DNA from: Polaribacter litorisediminis
GTDB taxonomy: Bacteria > Bacteroidota > Bacteroidia > Flavobacteriales > Flavobacteriaceae
NCBI RefSeq assembly: GCF_019968605.1
Contig: NZ_CP082966.1
Span: 62,001 to 126,000 of the forward strand
Length of the DNA stretch: 64,000 nt
Reading direction: 5' to 3'
Part shown: positions 53,510-62,832 of the stretch, one piece after another
How positions within the stretch are numbered: position 1 is the stretch's first letter
Layout of the letters: each line of letters opens with the position of its first letter
Made by a program: the position numbers and the translations under genes
Notes under the pieces: model-generated
What the model saw: the letters and a program-made list of their open reading frames with translations, nothing else
What the model was told of the DNA's origin: nothing
Database searches by the model: none

Positions 53510-53967
53510 TATAAATTTATAACAGTCGTATTTTTTACCTCTTCAATGGCAAAAGTGCTTTGGGTACTGCCAATATATTTTATAGCCGTTAGCTTTGTAA
53601 CCATAAATTGTCTGTATTCTTCCATGTTTTTTACATATATTTTTAATATATAATCGTAATCTCCACTCACATGAAAACATTCAGAAACTTCTTCTAATTT
53701 TAAAATTTCACGCTCAAAAACCGTTACATATTCTTTAGAATGTTGTACCAATTTTACATGGCAAAAAACTAAAAAAGATTTTTCAATTTTCTTTTTGTTA
53801 GCAATCACTACGTATTTTTCAATAATCTTATTGTTTTCTAACTTTTTTATGCGCTCATAAATGGCAGTTACAGATAAATTTAGCTGTAAAGATAGTTGCT
53901 TGGTAGTCTGCTTGCTATTGTTCTGTAAGAGATTAATGAGTTTTTTATCAATTTTATCTAATATCAT
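53509..53967 (-). CDS. Lrp/AsnC-family transcriptional regulator
   Basis: The 152-residue protein has an N-terminal HTH (LDKIDKKLINLLQNNSKQTTKQLSLQLNLSVTAIYERIKKLENNKII) and a C-terminal RAM ligand-binding domain (VSGDYDYILKIYVKNMEEYRQFM). Lrp-type regulators sense amino acids and often control adjacent catabolic genes. It is divergent from the Cys/Met PLP enzyme gene at 54125 and probably regulates it in response to a sulfur amino acid. The intergenic region has AT-rich stretches suited to Lrp binding but no site I can define. Confidence 0.93.
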   Translation of the reverse strand: MILDKIDKKLINLLQNNSKQTTKQLSLQLNLSVTAIYERIKKLENNKIIEKYVVIANKKKIEKSFLVFCHVKLVQHSKEYVTVFEREILKLEEVSECFHVSGDYDYILKIYVKNMEEYRQFMVTKLTAIKYIGSTQSTFAIEEVKNTTVINL

Positions 53968-54124
53968 ACGCGAAAATTATCTGAAAAGTTGCTTTCAAAA
54001 ACGAATTATTAGTTTTTAAAACTATATTTTTTATTAAATATAGAAAATAAATCTATATAAAATGATTTTGATTGATTAATATTCAAAATAGTTGTCAATT
54101 TGTGAAACTAAAACGCAATATATT

Positions 54125-55324
54125 ATGAGTTTCAATCCAGCAGATAACATTCAAGATTTACAATACTTTGGGGAGTTTGGCGGCGTAAACCCATCGATAT
54201 CAGATTCATCAACCTATACCTTTTTATCAGCAAAAACAATGTTTGATACTTTTGAAGGAAATGCAGATGGCTGTTATTTATATTCACGTCATTCAACTCC
54301 AAGTAATATGCATTTAGGAGAAGCTTTGGCGGCCATGGAGGGCACAGAAACCGCTAATGTTGCTGCTTCCGGAATGGGAGCAATAACACCAGTTTTACTT
54401 CAATTGTGCAATGCTGGTGACCATATCGTATCTAGCCGAACAATTTATGGAGGAACCTATGCATTTTTAAAGAATTTTATGCCAAAATTAGGCATCGAAA
54501 CGAGTTTTGTAGACATCACAAAATTAGATATCGTGGAAGCTTTGATCACTAAAAACACAAAGATTTTATATTGTGAATCAGTAAGTAACCCGTTGTTAGA
54601 AGTTGCAGATATTAAAGGTTTATCCGCGTTAGCAAAAAAATATCATTTAAAATTAGTGGTCGATAATACCTTTTCTCCGTTATCGATTTCTCCTGCAAAA
54701 TTAGGAGCAGATATTGTTTGTCATAGTTTAACAAAATTCATTAACGGCTCTTCAGATACTGTTGGTGGCGTTGTTTGTGGCTCCCAAGAATTTATAAACG
54801 ATTTAAGAAGCGTAAACGATGGCGCATCGATGTTGTTGGGTGCTACGATGGATAGTTTAAGAGCCTCCTCTATTTTAAAAAATATGAGAACCTTGCATCT
54901 TAGAATGAAACAGCATAGTAAAAACGCTGCTTTTTTAGCAGATAAATTTGAAGCAGACGGATTAAAAACAGTGTATCCTGGTTTAGCTTCTCATCCTTCT
55001 CATCAACTTTTTAAAAGTATGATGAATGCAGAATACGGTTTTGGCGGAATGTTAACGATTGATGTGGGTTCTTTAGAAAAAGCCAATGAGTTAATGGAAC
55101 TCATGCAGCGTAAAAATATAGGGAATTTAGCAGTGAGTTTGGGCTTTTATAAAACCTTATTTTCTGCGCCAGGAAGCTCTACGTCATCAGAAATACCTGC
55201 GGATGAGCAATTAGCAATGGGACTTTCAAATGGATTAATTCGTTTTTCTATTGGGTTAGATAATACGATTGAAAGAACGTATAAAATGATGCATGCTTGT
55301 ATGCAAGAAGTTGGTGTTTTGTAA
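54125..55324 (+). CDS. Cys/Met metabolism PLP enzyme (methionine gamma-lyase or cystathionine gamma-lyase type)
   Basis: About 399 residues from ATG 54125; the longer frame from 54092 adds an atypical N-terminus. Motifs: YSRHSTPSNMHLGEALAAMEGTE, IYGGTY (Tyr of the active site), ESVSNPLLEVADI, VVDNTFSPL and the Schiff-base Lys in HSLTKFINGSSD, then APGSSTSSEIP. The enzyme cleaves or replaces the gamma substituent of sulfur amino acids. Methionine gamma-lyases usually have Cys two residues after the Tyr (YGCT); here it is Gly, so methionine gamma-lyase activity is uncertain. The divergent Lrp regulator suggests a catabolic role. Confidence 0.85.
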   Translation: MSFNPADNIQDLQYFGEFGGVNPSISDSSTYTFLSAKTMFDTFEGNADGCYLYSRHSTPSNMHLGEALAAMEGTETANVAASGMGAITPVLLQLCNAGDHIVSSRTIYGGTYAFLKNFMPKLGIETSFVDITKLDIVEALITKNTKILYCESVSNPLLEVADIKGLSALAKKYHLKLVVDNTFSPLSISPAKLGADIVCHSLTKFINGSSDTVGGVVCGSQEFINDLRSVNDGASMLLGATMDSLRASSILKNMRTLHLRMKQHSKNAAFLADKFEADGLKTVYPGLASHPSHQLFKSMMNAEYGFGGMLTIDVGSLEKANELMELMQRKNIGNLAVSLGFYKTLFSAPGSSTSSEIPADEQLAMGLSNGLIRFSIGLDNTIERTYKMMHACMQEVGVL

Positions 55325-55444
55325 ATCTACATCATTGCAAAAGTTTATCGTGAAATTGATTCCGTAAGAATAACTGCAGTAGTCTATTCTTTAATCGAAA
55401 AGAATTCCTCGATGCTGTGCGTCGGGGTTTCCGTTGAAATTGTC

Positions 55445-55557
55445 ATTCCCGTGAAAACGGGAATCTAAATAATAGAATTTTGGTTTTTGACCTTTTTAGG
55501 TCAAAATGAAACGAGCGAAACACCTCTATGGGGCTGCCTAGAGGATAGTTCGTTTCA
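55445..55557. repeat. Two structured elements in a 496-base intergenic region
   Basis: ATTCCCGT-GAAA-ACGGGAAT (55445-55464) is a short REP-type hairpin with a GNRA-like loop. Downstream, TGAAACGA (55507-55514) pairs with TCGTTTCA (55550-55557), enclosing CCTCTA (55523-55528) and TAGAGG (55539-55544), a two-level stem. The remainder of 55325-55820 is AT-rich with no gene visible. An RNA function is possible but unsupported. Confidence 0.5.
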
Positions 55558-55820
55558 AGAAATTCTTTATTTCAGGTGATAATTTAGGAGTAAGATAAAT
55601 CGATTAGTTCGAGTGTTTTTTAAGCAGGATTAAAATTCTAATGAGAATTGAGAAGTTTTCAAATTAAGAGGTTTTAGAAATCGTTTGTAAAAAAGCAAAA
55701 TTTATCCAACAGCAGTTCTAAAAATAATTTAGGCCTTAGAATTCAAGTTTGCTTCAATAACTGACCCAATTTGATTTGCATAATGTTTTGTAAAATCGTA
55801 ACATTACGGAAAAATATAGA

Positions 55821-57290
55821 ATGCAAGACAATAAAAACCTATCAGAAATAGAAAATGAAAATCAGAAAATTATTGATAATAAAGAGTTAAATCTTTTAGA
55901 GTCTTTAATTCCGGTTGTTATTTTAATGTGTTTATTGGCTTATAACATCTTTTTAGTTGAAAGTCAAGAATGGTTGGGTGCTTATACCAATCAATATATT
56001 TTATTAATGGGTGGTGCTGTTGCAGCAATAGTTGGTGTTTTTAATAAAGTTGCTTTTAAAACAATGATTACCGAAGTTTGGGAAAATTGGAAAAGTGTTT
56101 TTGTACCTATTATGATTTTATTTTTAGTAGGTGCTTTAGCAGGTACTTGGTTAGTAAGTGGTATAATACCAGCAATGGTGTATTACGGATTACAAGTATT
56201 AAGTCCAGAAATATTTTTGCCTGCATCTGTAATTATAGCGGCAATTATTTCGATAGCAACTGGTAGTTCTTGGACAACCTCAGCAACCGTTGGTATTGCA
56301 TTAATTGGTATTGGAAGTGCCTTAGGAATACCAACAGGAATGATTGCTGGAGCTGTAATTTCTGGTGCATATTTTGGCGATAAAATGTCGCCACTTTCTG
56401 ACACCACAAATTTGGCCCCGGCCATGGCAGGTACCGACTTATTTACGCATATTAAATATATGGCATACACAACAGTGCCAACTATTATAGTTACGTTAAT
56501 TGTTTTTGCCATTTTAAGCGCTAAAGTAGATACTACTGGAGATGCCGATGTTAGTAATTTATTAGTCTCTATTGATAATACATTTAATATTACCCCTTTA
56601 TTATTTATTGTTCCAGGGGTTGTAATTGCAATGATTTTAATGAAAACAAAACCTTTAATTGCCTTAGGCGTTGGAGTTCTTTTGGCTGCAATTTTTGCTA
56701 TGATTTTTCAAGCTGATGTGTTAGCTAGTTTGTCTGACTCTAAAATAGGTACAATTATCAACTCAATTTTAACAGATACGCAAATACAAACCGATAATGA
56801 AAAACTAACCGAATTATTTGCTTCAGGAGGAATGAATGGTATGTTATGGACCATCTTTTTAATTGTTTGTGCAATGGTTTTTGGCGGTATTATGGATGCT
56901 ATTGGTGCGTTAGCTAAAATTACCAAAAGTTTATTAGCAGTTGCTAGTTCTATTTTTGGTTTGTTTGCAAGTACAGTAGTAAGCTGTTTAGGATTAAATA
57001 TTGTGGCTTCAGACCAATATTTAGCTTTGGTAATTCCTGGTAAAATGTTTAAAAAAGCTTATGAAGACAAAGGTTTAGCACCAGAAAATTTAAGTAGAAC
57101 TTTAGAAGATTCAGGAACTGTAACTTCCGTGTTAATTCCTTGGAATACCTGTGGAGCTTATCAATCTGGTGTTTTAGGTGTTTCTGTTGCAGACTATTTT
57201 GTGTATGCAATCTTTAATTATTTAAGTCCGTTTACAACTTTATTATTTGCTGCTTTGAATATTAAAATTAGACAATTAGTAAAGAAGTAG
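55821..57290 (+). CDS. nhaC: Na+/H+ antiporter NhaC
   Basis: The 489-residue protein has about 12 membrane spans and NhaC-family features: IATGSSWTTSATVGIALIGIGSALGIP, GAVISGAYFGDKMSPLSDTTNLAPAMAGTDLFTHIKYM, and LEDSGTVTSVLIPWNTCGAYQSGVLG. It exchanges Na+ for H+ at the inner membrane, useful in seawater and for the Na+-driven symporter of the PUL. Length is normal. It has its own upstream region, and no operon partner is obvious. Confidence 0.93.
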   Translation: MQDNKNLSEIENENQKIIDNKELNLLESLIPVVILMCLLAYNIFLVESQEWLGAYTNQYILLMGGAVAAIVGVFNKVAFKTMITEVWENWKSVFVPIMILFLVGALAGTWLVSGIIPAMVYYGLQVLSPEIFLPASVIIAAIISIATGSSWTTSATVGIALIGIGSALGIPTGMIAGAVISGAYFGDKMSPLSDTTNLAPAMAGTDLFTHIKYMAYTTVPTIIVTLIVFAILSAKVDTTGDADVSNLLVSIDNTFNITPLLFIVPGVVIAMILMKTKPLIALGVGVLLAAIFAMIFQADVLASLSDSKIGTIINSILTDTQIQTDNEKLTELFASGGMNGMLWTIFLIVCAMVFGGIMDAIGALAKITKSLLAVASSIFGLFASTVVSCLGLNIVASDQYLALVIPGKMFKKAYEDKGLAPENLSRTLEDSGTVTSVLIPWNTCGAYQSGVLGVSVADYFVYAIFNYLSPFTTLLFAALNIKIRQLVKK

Positions 57291-57433
57291 GTTTCCCAAA
57301 AAAAAGAGACCAATTTTACAGATTGCACTGATTATTGCGCATAGGCTTGTATAATAAAATATTCCAAAATAGACGATATGTTTTCTGCGTAAATATGTGT
57401 ATCATTATTGTTCTCGTTTTAATACTATGAATT

Positions 57434-57886
57434 ATGATAATTAAAGCAACAATTTCAGATACAAAACAACTCACAGCAATTGCACTACAGTCTAAAGCGT
57501 TTTGGGGATATTCTGATGATTTAATTCAATCTTGGACAGACGAGTTAACCGTTACTGAACAAATGATGTCTGAGATGTTTGTTTATAAATTTTTAAAAGA
57601 TGATAAAATTATGGGCTTTTATATTTTAAATCAACCTAAAAAAGAAACTATTGAACTTGAGTTTCTATTTGTGTTGCCCGAGTATATTGGACAAGGAATT
57701 GGAAATCAATTATTGCAACATTCTTTTGAAAAAGCCAAAATCCTTAAAGCCAAAACGATGCAATTATTGGCAGACCCAAATGCAGCATCATTTTATGAAT
57801 CAAAAGGATTTAGTATTATTGACAAAATACAAAGTGCTGTTTTTAATCGGTTTTTGCCTTTGATGCAAAAAGATTTGGATAGCTAA
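57434..57886 (+). CDS. GNAT-family N-acetyltransferase
   Basis: A 150-residue GNAT fold: KAFWGYSDDLI early, the beta-strand IELEFLFVLPEYIGQGIGNQLLQHSFEKAK with the acetyl-CoA-binding Q-x-x-G-x-G loop, and the final DPNAASFYESKGFSIID. It acetylates an amino group of an unknown small molecule or peptide. No contextual partner points to a substrate. The following 160 bases are AT-rich and without a gene. Confidence 0.88.
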   Translation: MIIKATISDTKQLTAIALQSKAFWGYSDDLIQSWTDELTVTEQMMSEMFVYKFLKDDKIMGFYILNQPKKETIELEFLFVLPEYIGQGIGNQLLQHSFEKAKILKAKTMQLLADPNAASFYESKGFSIIDKIQSAVFNRFLPLMQKDLDS

Positions 57887-58046
57887 CTTAAAAAGTTATA
57901 CTTCATTTCTAAATGAATAATCTAGTTTTAAAATTATTGTCATGTAGCTTTGTAAAAAACTCATAATTAAACAAGTTTGCACCAACTTTTTTTACTAACA
58001 ATTTAGTTTCCTTTGTAGAATTGCAATTAAAAAATTAATCTTTCAA

Positions 58047-59381
58047 TCAAATCCTATTTTTAAATTCCAAAATAGCATTGTGAGGTTTCAGCGTAATCAA
58101 AGGTTTTATTTGAATAGGGGATTTCTTTTCAATAATTTCGAATTGTTCTACCAAGGCAATAATTGCTAAAATCATTTCATACATGGCAAAATTATTGCCA
58201 ATACACATTCTAGGTCCCGCACCAAAAGGAAAATAATTTTTTGAAAACTTAATATTTTCATCTAAAAAACGCTCAGGAATAAATTCATTTGGCTGTTTCC
58301 AAAAATCTGAATGACGATGAATTTCATAAATTGAAAACAATAAGTTCGAGCCTTTGGGTAAAACAATTCCGTTGTAGATATCTTCCTCAATATTTACGCG
58401 GTCCATAAAATAAGCTGGAGGGAACAAACGCATAGATTCTTCAATAACTAATTTTGTATAGCTCGCATTTTTTATCCAATGCATACAATCCGTAGATTCA
58501 CTTTTTATTTTTTTGATTTCAGATGCTATTTTTGATTGTGCTGCAGGATTTCGAGCCAACAATTCGCAGGTAAAAGTAAGTGCATTTGAAGTTGTTTCAT
58601 GACCCGCTGCAAACAAAATTAATATTTCATCTACCAATTGATTTTCATCCATCTTAGAGCCATCCTCATATTTTGCACTTAAAAGCATGTCCAATAAATC
58701 ATGATGATCTCCGTTGCTTTGCTTTCTTTCTTCCACCAATCTTTTTAAAATTGTTCTCGAATTTTGAGTCAAGTCTAAATGCTTTTTCGTTTTTCCTGAA
58801 AGGTTAAACCACCAAACAAAAAAAGGTTGTCTTAGTTCTTGAACCAACATTTTTTGAGTGGCTTCTGTGGTATGTTGCAATGAATCAATATCCGCATCAG
58901 AAATGTTTATATTGAAAATTGATTTGATAACAGTTTGAAAAGCCAAATCGTTAAAAACAGGAAAAACATCCATTGCTTTTCCAGTTTTAATATTTTTTAA
59001 TTCTTCTAAAATGGTTTTTTGAATGGTATCAACCAACAGCTTAAGTTGGCTTTTATGAAAAGCTGGCTGAATTAATTTTCGTTGTTTTTGCCAATGTTCT
59101 CCCTCAGCAGTTAACAATCCTTTTCCAACATATTTGGCTAAATCTTTGGTTTGAATATAAGATTTGGTATAATTTTTTTGATTCTTTTGAAGCGCATGTT
59201 GTAAGAGTCCTGCATCTCTGCAAAACAAAACAGATTTTCCAAAACCAATTTTTAAACGAAAAATATCTCCTAAAGTATCAAAGTTTTTTGCGTGAAAAGG
59301 CAAAGGATTTTGTAAAATAGCATTGGCATGCTTTAGAAACTTAAAAAAAGAAACTTCTGGAATTTTATTAGATACACTCAT
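58047..59381 (-). CDS. Cytochrome P450
   Basis: The 444-residue soluble P450 has the I-helix motif AAGHETTSNALT, the ExxR motif in EESMRLFPP, and the heme-thiolate signature FGAGPRMCIGNNFA. P450s insert oxygen into C-H bonds; relatives in Flavobacteriaceae resemble the CYP102/CYP4-like fatty-acid or carotenoid/terpene group, but the substrate cannot be told by eye. It has no fused reductase, so ferredoxin or another partner is needed. No operon partner is adjacent: it stands between the GNAT gene and a repeat-rich intergenic region. Confidence 0.93.
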   Translation of the reverse strand: MSVSNKIPEVSFFKFLKHANAILQNPLPFHAKNFDTLGDIFRLKIGFGKSVLFCRDAGLLQHALQKNQKNYTKSYIQTKDLAKYVGKGLLTAEGEHWQKQRKLIQPAFHKSQLKLLVDTIQKTILEELKNIKTGKAMDVFPVFNDLAFQTVIKSIFNINISDADIDSLQHTTEATQKMLVQELRQPFFVWWFNLSGKTKKHLDLTQNSRTILKRLVEERKQSNGDHHDLLDMLLSAKYEDGSKMDENQLVDEILILFAAGHETTSNALTFTCELLARNPAAQSKIASEIKKIKSESTDCMHWIKNASYTKLVIEESMRLFPPAYFMDRVNIEEDIYNGIVLPKGSNLLFSIYEIHRHSDFWKQPNEFIPERFLDENIKFSKNYFPFGAGPRMCIGNNFAMYEMILAIIALVEQFEIIEKKSPIQIKPLITLKPHNAILEFKNRI

Positions 59382-59550
59382 TTTTAATTTTATTTGTACT
59401 CATGAACAGCCCGTTTTGAAGAATTTATAAAAGTTGACTGGTTGTATTTGTGTTATACAAATTTAAGCATATTCGCTTTTGTAATTTGTTGTATTTTTAA
59501 TTAAATAGATACTTATAACACATCATTCTAAAATTTTTAACTAAATAAGA

Positions 59551-59603
59551 CAATCCTGTCCTAAATAAATTTTCTGTGTCTAAATTTATTTAGGACAGGA
59601 TTG
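59551..59603. repeat. 22-bp perfect inverted repeat
   Basis: Bases 59551-59572 (starting CAATCCTGTCC) and 59582-59603 (ending GGACAGGATTG) are perfectly complementary, separated by the 9-base loop TCTGTGTCT. There is no T run after it, so a terminator is unlikely. It may be a small repeat element or a structured RNA. Confidence 0.75.
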
Positions 59604-59666
59604 AATCAAAATTTATAGTTGCTAAATAAAATCTTTTTTTGATTAAATCACTATTATAATTTAGTG

Positions 59667-59883
59667 TTGTCCGATTAAAATTAGCTAAAGTATTTTAAAG
59701 TATTGATAGTCTTGATTTTAAATAGTTTTTAAAGTAGTACACCTTGCTATTAAAACGACTTTAGAATTTATGATGTATCGAAAAATTTAAAATCGTAATA
59801 ATATTGTTTTTCAGTTAGTTACATTCAAGTCTTTGTTCTTGATTCTAACAGCGAAAGCGGTCTTTTTATCTTTTATCGGACAA
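59667..59883. mobile_element. Possible 217-bp MITE or IS remnant with TTGTCCGAT ends
   Basis: TTGTCCGATTAAAA (59667-59680) is repeated inverted as TTTTATCGGACAA (59871-59883). ATTATAAT stands 5-6 bases outside each end (59653-59660 and 59889-59896), which might be a target duplication, though the gap makes this uncertain. No open gene lies inside. Confidence 0.5.
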
Positions 59884-59894
59884 TAATGATTATA

Positions 59895-60057
59895 ATACCA
59901 TTTTAGACATCTAATGCCGTAATAAATCGTTTCTTTTTCGCTTACTTTTTATTAAAAAAAATGACCGTAACGAAGGCTACGCTAATTGTTTTTTAATTTC
60001 ACTGAACCAAAAAATAATTCAATTTATTTACACGGCATTTAATAACTAAATTGGTAT
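59895..60057. mobile_element. MITE-like element, copy 2
   Basis: This 163-bp segment closely resembles 30091-30256: it starts ATACCATTTTAGACAT, contains TAATGCCGTAATAAATCG, GAAGGCTACGCTAATTG and TTATTTACACGGCATT, and ends TTGGTAT. Target duplications are not clear here. It abuts or slightly overlaps the TTGTCCGAT element at its left side. Together with the two preceding repeats it fills the 707-base gap between the P450 gene and the next gene. Confidence 0.75.
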
Positions 60058-60088
60058 AATTTAAAGTTACCAGTTTATTTACAAATAC

Positions 60089-60343
60089 TTATTGGGAATC
60101 TTTTTTTGTCAACAATCCAAAAACATTTAAGAAAATAGAAATCAATAACAACACCCAGGGAGTTCCATGCAAAAAGACATCAAACCAATCTTGTGGTTTC
60201 ATACCGTTTTCAGCAGAAAAGGCATTTCCTCCTAAAATCCATTGAATTTTACCCCAAATATGAGGTGGATTAAAAGGTGCTAGCCCTAATGTTAAACTTG
60301 CGATTAAGAAAAGTTTCCAGTTATTTTTAAGTTGATTTATCAT
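60089..60343 (-). CDS. Small conserved membrane protein of unknown function
   Basis: 84 residues from ATG 60343, with two hydrophobic spans (KLFLIASLTLGLAPF and TPWVLLLISIFLNVFGLL) around PPHIWGKIQWILGG and MKPQDWFDVFLHG. I recall similar short proteins in other Flavobacteriia, but no function is known. The start overlaps the end of the upstream membrane protein gene by 17 bases, so they are translated together. The longer in-frame start at 60409 lies inside that gene and is less likely. Confidence 0.7.
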   Translation of the reverse strand: MINQLKNNWKLFLIASLTLGLAPFNPPHIWGKIQWILGGNAFSAENGMKPQDWFDVFLHGTPWVLLLISIFLNVFGLLTKKDSQ

Positions 60344-60593
60344 TTTTTCTAAGTGTATAGCTTTTGTAGATTGAAAAGATAAGGCCAAGTATCGTATGAA
60401 AAACAACACAGATTATCAGCCTAAAAAATACTCCTAAATCATATTCATCATGACCCCAAAAATAATCTTTTCCTAAAATATTTACGGAAAAATATGGTAA
60501 TAAGTATAATATTAAAAAAAGCATACAAATACCGATATTTCCAACAGGATAACAAGTAAACACTATACGTCCATAAAATACATATAAAGACAA
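60327..60593 (-). CDS. Small hydrophobic membrane protein of unknown function
   Basis: 88 residues with two likely spans (VGNIGICMLFLILYLLPYF and LGVFFRLIICVVFHTILGLIF) separated by a loop FSVNILGKDYFWGHDEYD. The tail is basic. No family recognised. It overlaps the start of the next gene (60343), forming a two-gene unit. The true start could be further inside the frame, for example the Met before LFLILY. Confidence 0.5.
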   Translation of the reverse strand: MSLYVFYGRIVFTCYPVGNIGICMLFLILYLLPYFSVNILGKDYFWGHDEYDLGVFFRLIICVVFHTILGLIFSIYKSYTLRKNDKST

Positions 60594-60666
60594 AAAACAA
60601 GGCTATTTCCATATTTTCACAAACTTGCTAAAAGTCCTACCCTTTGGGAAGGATTTAGGATGGGAT

Positions 60667-62637
60667 TTAAATAAACCAATTCCATACCAAACCAAAACGA
60701 ATGGTAAAATCTCGAAAAGGATAATTGGGTGCAGAAAAGTAGTTCTTTTCAGTAAAACCAGAAGTAACATTATCAACCTTAATGAACAAACGTGTTCTTC
60801 TTACTCTAGCATTAAAGAAAACATCAAAAGTAGGGAAGCCAATTTCTTCCTCATTTTGTAAAGTAAATTCTGCTAATAATGGATTGTAAGCATTGACATT
60901 GTATTTTGTAAAATACTTAAAAGTAACCCCGATATTCACCAACATTGGTTTTCCCTTAAACCAATTGTCAGTATAATAGAAAGTATTTCTAGTCACAAAT
61001 TCTGGCACTCTAAAAACAGCACTTCCACTACTAACATTTTGATACATTACTGTATTATCCAAGGCAAATTTCCAAAGTTTAAATTCTCTATTTGCCTTTA
61101 CTTTAAGGTATATTATTTGATCGGCAGATTGCTGCGGAGTATTATTTTCATCAAAATACGTGTAATTATCAATATTGGTAAAATTTAGACCTGCATTGAT
61201 CCATTTAGAAGTAAAAGAAAATCCTAAATCTCTTGTATTGACATTGCTAAAATCATTTTGCCAATTGTAAGCATCATAACTACTTTGATGTAATAAAGTA
61301 TTAAAATTTGGAGATTTTGAGCTGATTAATAAATTACCTTTTAAAGTAAAAACACTTTCTTTTTCGTAAACGGCCTCTCCTTTTAAAAAGTTGCCTGCCA
61401 GTCTACCCGCGCCAGGAGTTACAGAGGCATCTGCATTTAATTGAAAGTTTTTAATTTTGGCATTCCAATCGGCTCCAAAAGAAATCGCATTTCCTGCTAA
61501 TTTTAATTTAGTAATCGCACTATTACTATTCAAAATAGTATCATAACCGTACGAATAATTGGTAAAATTAGCTTTTGCTCTAAACTTACCTAAAACATAT
61601 TTAGAGTTGAATTCTAAATTAACTTCATTATTCATGATGATACTTTCTGCTATATTGTCTTCGGTACCCGATGCATTTGCAGCTCCAAAAATGTCAGTTC
61701 TAACAGTAGCCTGATCAAATCGATAATTTTTAGTTTCATTGGTAAATACATGTCCAATTTTTAAGTTGCTAAAATCTTTATCATTGATGGTATCTTTGCT
61801 GGCTAGCAATTTATAGCTATGCTCTATATAAGATCGATTACTATCAAATTGACTTTCCGCATCATTTAAATTTACATCTAACCTAGAACGTTGGTCAAAA
61901 TTTGGATCTTCATCAATAAAGTTTTGTAGAGCCTCTGTTGTTAATCCTCCATTTTCTTGATGAAAGAAATCTTGTGAAGTTAAATGACCTCTAATTTCAT
62001 ATCGATTTTCTTTCGTTCTGTAGTGAAAAGTACCTCTAAAATTACCATTGCTTACCAAAGCTCTTCTATACGCACCTAAAGAGCGTAACCCTTTATAGGA
62101 AAAAGAAACATTCAATCTTTCGGAAAAATTTAGAGTAAAAAGTGCATCTAATACTTGCCCTTGCTGCAAACCTGTTCTGTATAAAATTTCTGTGGTTGTT
62201 GTAGGAACTTCGTAATATTTAATGTCTTCTATATCAAAATAACTCACTTGTTTTGCAGTAAAACCAATGTCTGGTAATTTTTTTAGATTGTTAAAACTGT
62301 ACCCTAAGTTCGTGAAAGTTTGCCCTTGATTATGAAAACCTAAAAGTTCAAAATTATCCGTTCTTAAATAATTGAATTTGTACTCCTTTTGTAAGGTTAA
62401 AGTGGTATCGATATACGTTGTATCTCTGTTATGAGAGAATATTTTATAATCGGTATATTTTGTTTTTCCTGATAAAATAACCTTTTTAGCCCCCGTAGTT
62501 CTTATGGTGTCTATTTCACCATTTTCGTTGATAAATGTATTTTCTCTTTTTTCGTTTCCACTTAATTTTCTCTGACCATATAGAGTGCTCAGCGCAAGGA
62601 TAAAACAACAAAAGGATAAAACAATTCTTTTTTTCAT
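60667..62637 (-). CDS. Putative outer-membrane porin (Porin_10 type)
   Basis: About 656 residues from ATG 62637 (the longest frame begins 21 bases upstream). It has a signal peptide (VLSFCCFILALSTLYGQ). A beta-barrel pattern of alternating aromatic strands follows (RLNVSFSYKGLRSLGAYRRAL, ETKNYRFDQATVRTDIFGA) with a barrel end at FTIRFGLVWNWF. Its size and repetition match the 'putative porin' family of Bacteroidota. It is divergent from rnhB, an arrangement I recall seeing often in Flavobacteriaceae. Substrate unknown. Confidence 0.85.
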   Translation of the reverse strand: MKKRIVLSFCCFILALSTLYGQRKLSGNEKRENTFINENGEIDTIRTTGAKKVILSGKTKYTDYKIFSHNRDTTYIDTTLTLQKEYKFNYLRTDNFELLGFHNQGQTFTNLGYSFNNLKKLPDIGFTAKQVSYFDIEDIKYYEVPTTTTEILYRTGLQQGQVLDALFTLNFSERLNVSFSYKGLRSLGAYRRALVSNGNFRGTFHYRTKENRYEIRGHLTSQDFFHQENGGLTTEALQNFIDEDPNFDQRSRLDVNLNDAESQFDSNRSYIEHSYKLLASKDTINDKDFSNLKIGHVFTNETKNYRFDQATVRTDIFGAANASGTEDNIAESIIMNNEVNLEFNSKYVLGKFRAKANFTNYSYGYDTILNSNSAITKLKLAGNAISFGADWNAKIKNFQLNADASVTPGAGRLAGNFLKGEAVYEKESVFTLKGNLLISSKSPNFNTLLHQSSYDAYNWQNDFSNVNTRDLGFSFTSKWINAGLNFTNIDNYTYFDENNTPQQSADQIIYLKVKANREFKLWKFALDNTVMYQNVSSGSAVFRVPEFVTRNTFYYTDNWFKGKPMLVNIGVTFKYFTKYNVNAYNPLLAEFTLQNEEEIGFPTFDVFFNARVRRTRLFIKVDNVTSGFTEKNYFSAPNYPFRDFTIRFGLVWNWFI

Positions 62638-62832
62638 TCTAAATTTAAACAAAAGCAAATGTAAAATAATAAAACGAAATGAATTGTTAATACTTATAAT
62701 GAAATCGGTTAATTTAAAAATGAGTTTTAAACTTTTTTAAAGCGATGGAAGTAGTGATCTTCTTTTGAAATTGAAGTCCAACTAGATTGGTGAATAGGAA
62801 TCTAATAGAAAAAGTTTTCTTTTCTTTGTAAG

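Noticed and set aside
55445..55464. Terminator of the PLP enzyme gene
   Set aside because: The hairpin has no T run and lies over 120 bases past the stop codon; more likely a REP-type repeat.
59551..59603. Factor-independent terminator for the P450 or neighbouring genes
   Set aside because: Perfect stem but no T run on either strand, and it lies upstream of the P450 start.
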